This document shows positions 1-6,871 of a stretch of DNA of 8,598 bases, one piece after another (positions within the stretch are counted from its first letter, which is position 1; each line of letters opens with the position of its first letter). The notes below the pieces were generated by a model. It did no database searches and had not been told where the DNA came from. It saw only the letters and a list, made by a program, of their open reading frames with translations. The DNA is taken from contig CAMNLO010000055.1 of assembly GCA_946543095.1 (NCBI GenBank), positions 1 through 8,598 of the forward strand, read 5' to 3'. A program made the translations under genes and the position numbers. The stretch is from an uncultured bacterium. Lineage in GTDB: Bacteria; Bacillota; Clostridia; Lachnospirales; Lachnospiraceae.

Positions 1-2222
1 AGGAGCAGGTCACCGGTGCAGACGACTCCTTTCAGATCGTGATCGATGACAGGGGCATCGCCGTGGCCCACACCATCGAGGAGGAGATCGGACATAACTA
101 CGTTGAAGAAACCGGGACCTTCGGGGCTGCCATTGCGCAGAAGCTGCTAAGCACCAATGCCCGCAGCGTGGATCTTGTGTATGACGGCCAGCACTACATG
201 GTCTACACCCTCCCCCTCACCAACGGCTGGCACTCCATCTCCGTCATCAACGCCACCTCCAGCTACGACAGGCTGAACCAGATCTTCGTCATCGTGCTGG
301 CGGTCCTTCTGGTCACGATCACCGTGGTCACCAGGACCTTTGCCAATCTCACCATAAAGAGCATCCGGGAGAAGCAGCTCATCGATCTTTCGGAAAAGGC
401 CATGGCTGCCAGCGAAGCGAAATCCGCCTTTCTCTCCAATATGTCCCATGAGATCCGCACTCCCATCAACGCCATCCTGGGCTTAAACGAAATGATCCTC
501 AGGGAAAGCGCGGAGCCGGACACCTTAGGCTACGCCGCCGGCATCAACACCGCAGGCCACACCCTTTTGGGCATCATCAACGATATCCTGGATTTCTCCA
601 AGATCGAAGCGGGCAAGCTGGAGATCATCCCGGTGGATTATTCCCTTTCCTCCATGCTGAATGATCTGGCCACCATGGCCCACACCAGGGCGGATGCCAA
701 GGGGCTTCAGGTGATCTTAAAGGTGGATGCGAAGCTTCCGGAGCGTCTGAAGGGGGACGAGATAAGGGTCAAGCAGGTCATCACCAATATCCTGACCAAT
801 GCAGTCAAGTACACGGAAAAAGGCAGCGTCACCTTTTCCGTGGGCTTTGAGGAACTCCCCGATGCCCCCGAAAGCATCCTTTTAAAGGTCTCCGTGGCGG
901 ACACGGGCATCGGCATCAAGCCGGAGGACCTGGAAAAACTCTGTAAAGAATTCGTCCGGATCGAGGAGAAGCGAAACCGGAACATCGAGGGCACGGGGCT
1001 GGGTCTCACCATCACCCGGAGCCTTCTGGACATGATGGGCTCAAGGCTCGAGGTAGAGAGCACCTACGGGGAGGGCTCCGTCTTTTCCTTTGCCTTAAAA
1101 CAGGAGGTGGTGGACAGAACAGAGATCGGAGACTATGAAAACTCCTATAAGAGAGTCCTTAAGGAAAAGCCGAAGTACAGGGAAAAATTCGTCGCGCCGA
1201 CGGCAGAGGTCCTGGTGGTGGATGATACCCACATGAACCTGAAGGTGTTCCAGAGCCTGTTAAAGAAGACCCAGGTCCGGATCGATGCCTGCGACAGCGG
1301 AAACAAGGCCATCAAGGCCGCCTGCAGCAAGGTCTATGACATCATCTTCCTGGACCACATGATGCCGGAGAAGGACGGCATCGAGACCTTGCAGGAGCTG
1401 CAGGAGCTTCCCGAAAACAAAAACCGGAACACTCCCGTGATCTGCCTCACCGCCAACGCCATTTCCGGCTCCAGGGAAAAATACCTGCGGGCAGGCTTTG
1501 ACGATTATCTCTCCAAGCCCATTGATTCTTCGAAGCTGGAGGATCTGCTGCTGCATTACCTGCCGGCGGAAAAGGTGGTGGTTTCCGAAGAAAAGAGCGC
1601 CCCAAAGCCTGCCCATGCCGGCCCGATCCCCGGGGCAGTGTACGAGCTGAAGGAGCTGGATGTGGATGCCGCCGTGAAGCGCTGCGGCTCGGCGGAGCTG
1701 TATCTGGAGATCCTGGGGCTCTTTGAGGAGAATCTGACGGAATGCCTGAATGAGGCGGAGCTTGGCAGAAAGAAGGGCGACCTTCCGGAGCTGGCGGTGA
1801 AGATCCACACCATCAAAAGCGAGCTCAGGACCATCGGCGCCTATGAGGCAGGGGACTTCGCCCAGCAGGCGGAGGACGCGGCAAAGGAAGGCAACCGGGA
1901 ATTTCTGGACAACAATCTGGACAGGCTGTTTGACGAATGCAGGAAGCTTCTGGAAAAGCTCTCCTCCTTTGCTCCCAGGGAAGAGAAAGATGACGAAGCC
2001 CTGGGAACCCTTAACGAAGAAGAGATGCGAAAGCTGTATGAAAAGATCAGCCATCTGGCGGAGGATTTCTACTACGACGAGGTGGAGGAGATCCTGGAGA
2101 AGCTCCACCACTATCACATCCCCGAAGCGCATCAGGGCAGGATCAACAGGATCCGCCATCATCTCAGCCATTTCGAATACGACGAGATCGAAGCGCTTTT
2201 GAAGGAAGCCCTGGAAGCTTAA
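1..2222 (+). CDS. Hybrid sensor histidine kinase with receiver and Hpt domains (5'-truncated by window)
   Basis: Membrane-bound phosphorelay kinase: a signal outside the cell should drive autophosphorylation, then His-Asp-His transfer to an unseen response regulator. The frame is open to the left edge (EQVTGADDSFQ precedes the GTG at 39), so the true start lies outside; residues below count from that GTG. Residues 1-75 look like the end of an extracytoplasmic Cache-like sensor (HYMVYTLPL, WHSISVINAT). A membrane helix spans about 81-98. HisKA has SNMSHEIRTP with phospho-acceptor H137. The HATPase domain shows the N box (N250, N254), DTGIGI at 288-293 and GTGLGL at 318-323. The receiver (about 390-508) has D395/D396, phospho-acceptor D439, T471 and K493. 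The Hpt domain (about 540-642) has KIHTIKSELRTIGA with H590. A helical tail (about 658-727) follows. No DNA-binding output domain is present. The TAA stop at 2220-2222 overlaps the stop of the convergent ATPase gene. No sequence evidence links this kinase to the export operon apart from adjacency. Confidence 0.95.
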   Translation, partial: EQVTGADDSFQIVIDDRGIAVAHTIEEEIGHNYVEETGTFGAAIAQKLLSTNARSVDLVYDGQHYMVYTLPLTNGWHSISVINATSSYDRLNQIFVIVLAVLLVTITVVTRTFANLTIKSIREKQLIDLSEKAMAASEAKSAFLSNMSHEIRTPINAILGLNEMILRESAEPDTLGYAAGINTAGHTLLGIINDILDFSKIEAGKLEIIPVDYSLSSMLNDLATMAHTRADAKGLQVILKVDAKLPERLKGDEIRVKQVITNILTNAVKYTEKGSVTFSVGFEELPDAPESILLKVSVADTGIGIKPEDLEKLCKEFVRIEEKRNRNIEGTGLGLTITRSLLDMMGSRLEVESTYGEGSVFSFALKQEVVDRTEIGDYENSYKRVLKEKPKYREKFVAPTAEVLVVDDTHMNLKVFQSLLKKTQVRIDACDSGNKAIKAACSKVYDIIFLDHMMPEKDGIETLQELQELPENKNRNTPVICLTANAISGSREKYLRAGFDDYLSKPIDSSKLEDLLLHYLPAEKVVVSEEKSAPKPAHAGPIPGAVYELKELDVDAAVKRCGSAELYLEILGLFEENLTECLNEAELGRKKGDLPELAVKIHTIKSELRTIGAYEAGDFAQQAEDAAKEGNREFLDNNLDRLFDECRKLLEKLSSFAPREEKDDEALGTLNEEEMRKLYEKISHLAEDFYYDEVEEILEKLHHYHIPEAHQGRINRIRHHLSHFEYDEIEALLKEALEA

Positions 2223-2232
2223 ATGGTTTCCT
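2203..2232. other. Imperfect inverted repeat across the convergent stop codons
   Basis: AGGAAGCC (2203-2210) can pair with GGTTTCCT (2225-2232), giving an 8-bp stem with one G-U pair on the + strand transcript and a 14-nt loop holding the shared TTAA. There is no T-tract on either side, so an intrinsic terminator is not demonstrated. Confidence 0.25.
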
Positions 2233-2902
2233 CGCTCAGCTCCCCGTCCGAGATCCTGACGATCCTGGTGGCGCTTTTTGCCACGTTCAGGTCGTGGGTG
2301 ATCATCACGATGGTATTCCCCATTTTGTTTAACTGCCCAAAGAGCGCCAGCACATCCTTCCCGCTGCGGGAATCCAGGGCCCCGGTGGGCTCATCCGCAA
2401 GAAGGAGCGCAGGCCTGCACACTAAGGCCCTGGCAATGGAGACCCTCTGCTTTTGCCCGCCGGATAGCTCATTTGGCTTATGCTTCAGGCGGTGGTCGAT
2501 GCCCAGCATCCGGATGATCTCCATGCTGCGCTCCTTCGCCTCTGTGCTTGTCATGCCTCTGGTCAGAAGGGGCAGGATGATATTCTGGAGCACCGTGTAG
2601 GTGGGGATCAGCTGGTAGTTCTGGAAGATAAACCCGATCTCTTTGTTCCGGACCTCATTCAGCTCTTCCTCCTCCATTGCATGGATGGGGCGGCCGTTCA
2701 GAAAATATTCCCCGTACTCCCATTCATCCATGCAGCCGATGATGTTCATGAGAGTGGTCTTCCCGGAGCCGGAGGGCCCCAGGATCGCCACAAATTCCCC
2801 CCGGTCCACGGTAAAGTCCACGTTTTTCAAAATAGGCACCCGCTCCTCCCCCAGAAGGTAGCCCTTGCAGATGCCCTTCATTTCGATCACATGCGCGCTC
2901 AT
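2219..2902 (-). CDS. ABC transporter ATPase, MacB/LolD-type (YknY-like)
   Basis: Cytoplasmic ATPase subunit that powers the neighbouring permease; 227 residues, the usual length for a stand-alone MacB/LolD-class ATPase. Seen in order: Walker A GPSGSGKTT (42-50), Q-loop Q94 in FIFQNYQLIP, signature LSGGQKQR (146-153), Walker B ALLLADEP with catalytic E171, D-loop ALDS (175-178) and switch H203 in MITHD. All catalytic residues are intact. The start MSAHVIEMKG is chosen because AGGAGG lies 12 nt upstream (2915-2920) and the family fold begins here. The frame is open further upstream to 3115, but that part is Arg/Pro/Ala-rich and overlaps the preceding gene, and an alternative ATG at 2926 sits upstream of the ribosome binding site. 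This is the last gene of the - strand operon, 43 nt after the small membrane protein. Its position after the permease is unlike the common adaptor-ATPase-permease order. Confidence 0.97.
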   Translation of the reverse strand: MSAHVIEMKGICKGYLLGEERVPILKNVDFTVDRGEFVAILGPSGSGKTTLMNIIGCMDEWEYGEYFLNGRPIHAMEEEELNEVRNKEIGFIFQNYQLIPTYTVLQNIILPLLTRGMTSTEAKERSMEIIRMLGIDHRLKHKPNELSGGQKQRVSIARALVCRPALLLADEPTGALDSRSGKDVLALFGQLNKMGNTIVMITHDLNVAKSATRIVRISDGELSEETI

Positions 2903-2914
2903 GCCGATTTCTTC

Positions 2915-2920
2915 CCTCCT
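2915..2920 (-). promoter_or_regulatory. Ribosome binding site of the ABC ATPase gene
   Basis: AGGAGG read on the - strand, 12 nt before the ATG at 2902. It fixes the start at MSAHVIEMKG and argues against the upstream in-frame ATG at 2926, which precedes this site. Confidence 0.8.
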
Positions 2921-2945
2921 GATCATGACGGGGCAAACTGCGCCT

Positions 2946-3467
2946 TCATGAGGAGCCTTCCCTTCCGGGGCCTTCTCCGGTGGGCCTGCCCCCGCCTGAG
3001 GAGCCGCCGCCAGCTTCTCCCGAAGAAGCGTCCCTCTCCCCTGCAGGCATCTTTTCGCTTTGCTCCTCCTCCGCCATAAAGATCCGGTCCATCTCCCCGG
3101 TGTCCTCCTTCGCAATGATGAGAAGCCGGTCTCCCACCGCCAGTCTGGAAAAGGTGGCGGAGGCCCCCAGCTGGGTGGTGACGCAAGTCCCCACGGGGAT
3201 GCAGGTCCTCACCTCTTCCCCGGTGTCCTCCCGTTCATAGGTGACCTCGTTGCCGTAGATGCTTAAAAGCCTTGCGTAAAAGGCCTGCTCTCCCTCTGCG
3301 GGCTCTTTGGGGTCAAAGCTTTCCTCTGCCGCCTTCCTGTCCCGGTACTGCCGGAAGGCAAAGCCTCCCGCCAATACAAAAAGGATCAGCACAAGAAGAA
3401 GGATCAGAAGACGCCTGCGGCTTTTCGCCCTGTGCTTTTTTCTGTGGATCTCCTGCCAGGTTTCCAT
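2946..3467 (-). CDS. Small single-span membrane protein with extracytoplasmic beta domain and Gly/Ser tail
   Basis: I do not recognise a named family; the function is unknown. The 173 residues divide into a very basic N-terminus (HRKKHRAKSRRR, 8-19), a membrane helix at about 20-38, a linker rich in charged residues, a compact beta-rich region at about 62-131, and a disordered tail at 133-173 rich in Gly, Ser and Glu. The positive-inside rule puts the beta region and tail outside the cell. The pattern in 62-131 (YGNEVTYE, VRTCIPVGTCV, FSRLAVGDRLLII) resembles small beta-barrel/OB-like domains such as those of the DUF5666 type; this is a resemblance only. C89 and C95 could form a disulfide. 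A GAGGA motif (3480-3484) overlaps the permease stop and lies 12 nt before the ATG, so translation is probably coupled. Its place between permease and ATPase suggests an accessory subunit of the exporter. Confidence 0.85.
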   Translation of the reverse strand: METWQEIHRKKHRAKSRRRLLILLLVLILFVLAGGFAFRQYRDRKAAEESFDPKEPAEGEQAFYARLLSIYGNEVTYEREDTGEEVRTCIPVGTCVTTQLGASATFSRLAVGDRLLIIAKEDTGEMDRIFMAEEEQSEKMPAGERDASSGEAGGGSSGGGRPTGEGPGREGSS

Positions 3468-3482
3468 CTTATCTGTTATTCC

Positions 3483-4832
3483 TCATTCCTGATTCAGGGC
3501 CACCACCGGGATCAGCCTTGAGGCCTTGTAGGCGGGATAGAACCCGAACACTGTTCCCGTGATGATGCCGAAGGCCATGGAGATCAGCCCGTCCCTGACA
3601 GAAAGGCTCACCCGCATGCCGAAGCTCTCCACCAAAGGGGTGATCCCAAGGGCCAGCAATACCCCGAAGAGCCCCCCTACCAGGCTGGTGCAGGAGGCCT
3701 CCAGCAAAAACTCCAGCAGGATGTCCCGGCGGGAGCAGCCGATGGCCTTTAGGATCCCGATCTCGTTGGTCCGCTCCTTCACGGACACGAACAGCACATT
3801 CATGATGCCGATGCCTCCCACGATGAACACGATGACAGCCATGGCCACAAGCAGCATGGTCAGGGTCCTGTTGGAGGCGTTGGCGGCCTCCATTTTGGAG
3901 CCGGCGTCTGTGATGGTGAATTCCGCGTTGGGATAGGAATCCGCGAGGACGGTCTTAATGTCCTCCTTGATCCTGTCCACCTCGTCCACGTCGGAGGCCA
4001 CCACGGTGATGGTGGGGCTTACGCCTGTTCCGGTTAAGTATTTCACCCCGGTCTCGTAGGGGATAAAGATGGAGCCGTCGGGGCTGATGCCGGAGGCCAC
4101 GGACCCCATTTCCTCGAAGACGCCCAGCACCGCATAGGGTCTGGAATCAATGTAAACAATGCCGTTATAGGCTTCATAGGCGCTGCCGAAAATGGTCTTT
4201 GCCGCCTCCTGTCCCAGAACGCAGACCTTTTCCTTCTGCCTGTCATGCTCCTCCGTAAAGAAGCTGCCGATGGCCATGGTCAGGTTGCTGAGCTCCATAT
4301 AGTTTTCCAGAACTCCGCCGATGGTGAGGTTCTTTGACTCCTCCAGATCCCCTCCCTCCACGGAGGCGGAGGTGGAATAGGAAATGGTGGCGGACTTGAT
4401 CCCCGGCACCATGAGAGACAGCTCCTCCGCGTTATCCTTAGAAAGGGTGATCCTCTCCTGATTCATCCGGTTCTGACTCCCCATGCCCGGGAAGCCGCCG
4501 CCGAAGGAACCGCTCCCTCCGGAAGGCGGGGCGAAACCTCCTCCGGAACCGCTTCTCCCCGAGGTCCTCCCGGAGCTGCCGGGGCCGCCCCCTGAGCCGC
4601 CGAAGCCGCCCGCGCCTCTGGAGCTGCCGGAGTATTCATAGGAGATGTCGATGGAGCCTGCGTTCAGGTTCTTAAACTGCTCTGCCACCTCTTCCCGCCC
4701 TCCGGTGCCGATGGCGATGACCATCATGATGGTGGCGGTCCCCACAATGATGCCGATGGAGGTCATGAAGACCTTAAATTTATTCTGTGAAAGATTCAGC
4801 CATACCAGGCGGAGTAATTCAGTAAGAAGCAT
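3483..4832 (-). CDS. ABC transporter permease, MacB/FtsX family (YknZ-like)
   Basis: Membrane subunit of a MacB-type exporter, working with the separately encoded ATPase and the adaptors. The 449 residues show the classical four-helix topology: helix 1 at about 20-42 (SIGIIVGTATIMMVIAIGTG), a large extracytoplasmic MacB-type domain (43-322), then helices at about 323-349, 373-398 and 412-433. The cytoplasmic loop VKERTNEIGILKAIGCSRRD (351-370) is the typical FtsX-family coupling motif that contacts the ATPase. The C-terminus ASRLIPVVALNQE is typical for MacB permeases. The start is supported by GAGGGG 11 nt upstream (4844-4849), and the ATG lies only 2 nt after the adaptor 2 stop. Odd feature: residues 68-118 are a Gly/Ser/Pro-rich low-complexity insert early in the extracytoplasmic domain, before the normal fold resumes at NQERITLSKDNAEEL. 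E. coli MacB fuses ATPase and permease in one chain; here they are separate genes. Confidence 0.97.
   Translation of the reverse strand: MLLTELLRLVWLNLSQNKFKVFMTSIGIIVGTATIMMVIAIGTGGREEVAEQFKNLNAGSIDISYEYSGSSRGAGGFGGSGGGPGSSGRTSGRSGSGGGFAPPSGGSGSFGGGFPGMGSQNRMNQERITLSKDNAEELSLMVPGIKSATISYSTSASVEGGDLEESKNLTIGGVLENYMELSNLTMAIGSFFTEEHDRQKEKVCVLGQEAAKTIFGSAYEAYNGIVYIDSRPYAVLGVFEEMGSVASGISPDGSIFIPYETGVKYLTGTGVSPTITVVASDVDEVDRIKEDIKTVLADSYPNAEFTITDAGSKMEAANASNRTLTMLLVAMAVIVFIVGGIGIMNVLFVSVKERTNEIGILKAIGCSRRDILLEFLLEASCTSLVGGLFGVLLALGITPLVESFGMRVSLSVRDGLISMAFGIITGTVFGFYPAYKASRLIPVVALNQE
4479..4631 (-). other. Gly/Ser-rich insert in the permease extracytoplasmic domain
   Basis: Codons 68-118 of the permease encode about 50 residues made mostly of Gly, Ser, Pro, Phe and Arg (for example RGAGGFGGSGGGPGSSGR). 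It breaks into the extracytoplasmic domain shortly after the first membrane helix and is presumably disordered. Confidence 0.85.
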
Positions 4833-4834
4833 GG

Positions 4835-6871
4835 TTACAGTTTCCCCTCTATGAGCACCGTCTCTCCCTCCTCAAAACCCGAGAGGATCTCCACGTTTGT
4901 GCCGTCGGAAAAGCCGGTCCGGACCTCCCTGCGGGTAATCTGCCCCTCCTCATCATAAAGCTTTACATAGGAGCGGCCGTTTTCCCGGATGATGGCGCGG
5001 TTTGGCACATAGAGGACCTCCTTCTGCTGCCTGGTGATAAAGGTCACAGAGCCGCTCATGCCGGTGTAGATGCCTTCCGTGTCCCCGGTGAGGGTCACAG
5101 TGATGTCGTAATATTCCGTGTTGTCGGAGGAATCGTATTCTGCGTCTCCGATCTTTGTGACCTTTGCGGCAAAGCTCTTTTCGGGCCAGGCATTTAAGCT
5201 CACCGCCACCTCATCCCCGGCCTGCACCTCTTCCATGTCCGTTTCCGAGAGGGTCACGGTGATCTGCACATCCTCCTCGTCGTGGACGGTCATAAGGGCA
5301 TCCCCCTTGGTGATGTCATCCCCTGCCCCCACATTGATGACGCTGACCACACCGCCATATTCGGACAGGAGCTCATTGTTTTGCACCATGGTCTGAAAAT
5401 CCGTCAGCTTCTGCAGGGCCTTGTCATAGGCATCCTGCTCCGAGGAGATCTCCACATCCAGATATCCGTCGCTGACCTCCCGGATCTCCTCCGCGTTTTC
5501 CGCTTCCTTCAGGGCCAGGTCATATTCGTACTTTGCCTTTAACAGGCCTGTTTCCAGCTCCCGCTTTGCTTTGGCGATGGAGGTCTGATATTCCGAGAGC
5601 TTATCGTCCGTGTTTTCCAGATTGTCCCTGGCGGTGTCCACTTTATCTGTCAGGGTGTAGACATTGTCGAAGGCCGTAAGCTCCAGCTCGCTTAAGAACA
5701 TGATGCGGTTTGCGTTTTCCGATTCGCTCCACGGGTCATAGGCGTCGCTATCGCCGCTGCCCCGATCCCGGAAAATATAGTCTTTGAATTCCTTTAACTG
5801 GGTGTGAACCGACTCCATATTCTGCTTTGCCGATTCCAGCTCCTCCTCGTATTCCGAAAGGCTTTCCATATCCTCTTCATATTCCTTCAGGAAATCCGAA
5901 AGCTCCTCCTCCGCCGCACTCAGAGCCTCCTGCAGCTCCTCCATGGTGCGCCTGTAGGTCACCTCCGCGTATTTCCCTTCGGACACGGACAGCTCGTAGG
6001 TCTGGCGGATGGCAAGCCGGTCGCTTTCCTGGGTGCTTAACAGGGCATCCAGCTCCGTCTTTGTGTCCGTCACATCCTTTTGCAGCTGCTCCAGGATCCT
6101 CGCCACATCCTCCCCGGAAAACCGGAGGATGGGATCCCCGACCTTCACACTCTGCCCCACGGAGACTAACACCTCCTGCACCTCAATGCTCTCTTTGGAG
6201 GAGGTGTAGGAAGAGCCGCCGGAGGAGCCGGGCATTCCTCCCATGCCTCCCCCAAAGCCGCCGGGAGAAGCGGCGGAAGAAGACGAAGAGGAGGAAGAGG
6301 ACTTCTTTTCCATGGAGCTGATGTCCAGGGTAAAGCTCTGCTCCTCGGAGCCGATCTCCACTGTCCCCTCCTCTGTGATCCCCACGGACAGATTGCCGAA
6401 GCACACCTCTGTTTCCAGATACACCGGCTCCTCTTCGGGGGTGGCAAAGCTTAGGTAGCAGCCATAGCCCAGGCCTCCTGCCGCGAGCAGGATGAGAAGC
6501 AGGATGAGAGGCAGAAGCCTTCGGTTATTCCTGCGGGAGTCCTCCAGCGGGTCGCTCTCCTGCAGAAGCTCCCGCATCAGGTCGCTCTTTGCCAGAGCCT
6601 CCTCCGCTTCGCCCTCCTCCGTCAGCACCTCCAGGGCCAGGCCGCTCATTTCCTGCTGCGGCAGTGTCAGCGCTGTCTGTGTTGTCAGTTCCGGCTGCAT
6701 TGCTGCTTCCTGCGCCGCTGCCTCCACTGCTGCTTCCTGCACTGCTTCTTCCTGTGCTGCTTCTTCCTGTACTGCCGGCTGCCCCGCCTGCGCCGCTTCT
6801 TCCCGCGCCGCTGTCTGCTCCGTCAGTGTCCGAAGCTCCTGTTCCAGTTCCGGTGTCTGCTCCCTCTCCAT
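4835..6871 (-). CDS. Periplasmic adaptor/membrane-fusion protein, HlyD/MacA family (adaptor 2, start uncertain)
   Basis: Membrane-anchored adaptor of the exporter; 678 residues from the first ATG. Seen: an Ala/Glu/Gln-rich N-terminal stretch (1-98), a basic anchor DSRRNNRRLL followed by a membrane helix (about 119-140), the first half of a barrel-sandwich (lipoyl-like) domain interrupted by a Ser/Gly run (190-226), VLVSVGQSVKVGDPILRF (234-251), a long coiled-coil hairpin (about 255-500), the second lipoyl half YGGVVSVINVGAGDDITKGD, a beta-barrel (about 536-615) and a membrane-proximal domain to the end. The start is unresolved. Candidates are 6871 (AGGAG 16 nt upstream), 6700 (AGGA 7 nt upstream), 6649 and 6577. 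The last overlaps adaptor 1 by only 53 nt and still keeps the whole membrane anchor. Wobble GC in this frame is about 59% for codons 1-58 and 88% for 76-115, which favours a start upstream of 6577. The permease follows after 2 nt. Confidence 0.92.
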   Translation of the reverse strand: MEREQTPELEQELRTLTEQTAAREEAAQAGQPAVQEEAAQEEAVQEAAVEAAAQEAAMQPELTTQTALTLPQQEMSGLALEVLTEEGEAEEALAKSDLMRELLQESDPLEDSRRNNRRLLPLILLLILLAAGGLGYGCYLSFATPEEEPVYLETEVCFGNLSVGITEEGTVEIGSEEQSFTLDISSMEKKSSSSSSSSSAASPGGFGGGMGGMPGSSGGSSYTSSKESIEVQEVLVSVGQSVKVGDPILRFSGEDVARILEQLQKDVTDTKTELDALLSTQESDRLAIRQTYELSVSEGKYAEVTYRRTMEELQEALSAAEEELSDFLKEYEEDMESLSEYEEELESAKQNMESVHTQLKEFKDYIFRDRGSGDSDAYDPWSESENANRIMFLSELELTAFDNVYTLTDKVDTARDNLENTDDKLSEYQTSIAKAKRELETGLLKAKYEYDLALKEAENAEEIREVSDGYLDVEISSEQDAYDKALQKLTDFQTMVQNNELLSEYGGVVSVINVGAGDDITKGDALMTVHDEEDVQITVTLSETDMEEVQAGDEVAVSLNAWPEKSFAAKVTKIGDAEYDSSDNTEYYDITVTLTGDTEGIYTGMSGSVTFITRQQKEVLYVPNRAIIRENGRSYVKLYDEEGQITRREVRTGFSDGTNVEILSGFEEGETVLIEGKL
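6194..6304 (-). other. Ser/Gly-rich insert in adaptor 2
   Basis: Codons 190-226 encode a run of nine serines followed by Gly/Met/Pro/Ser-rich sequence (GGFGGGMGGMPGSSGG). It sits between the beta strand FTLDISS and the strand EVLVSVGQ of the lipoyl-like domain. The serine codons are a mixture of TCC, TCT and TCG, so this is not a fresh triplet expansion. Confidence 0.85.

Larger units (their letters stand above)
6525..6871 (-). other. Out-of-frame overlap between adaptor 1 tail and adaptor 2 N-terminus
   Basis: Both adaptor frames are open here. Adaptor 1 reads a Gly/Ser/Ala-rich tail; adaptor 2, shifted +1, reads an Ala/Glu/Gln-rich stretch followed by LMRELLQESDPLEDSRRNN. The coding strand is nearly free of T, which keeps several frames open. 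By wobble composition the adaptor 2 frame is the better coding frame, especially in 6527-6649. Confidence 0.75.

Noticed and set aside
39..41. GTG at 39 as the true start of the histidine kinase
   Set aside because: The frame is open back to the window edge with sensor-like sequence, and the chain from 39 would begin in the middle of the sensor domain. The gene is cut by the window.
1260..2171. Open frame of 303 codons antisense to the kinase
   Set aside because: The + strand kinase has intact catalytic motifs and typical codon use across this stretch; the antisense protein shows no recognisable domain.
2903..3115. N-terminal extension of the ATPase frame, giving 298 residues
   Set aside because: The extra 71 residues are Arg/Pro/Ala-rich, overlap the small membrane protein, and lie upstream of a clear AGGAGG site serving the ATG at 2902.
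6275..6304. Recent triplet expansion producing the serine run of adaptor 2
   Set aside because: The codons alternate among TCC, TCT and TCG, which does not fit recent slippage of a single triplet.
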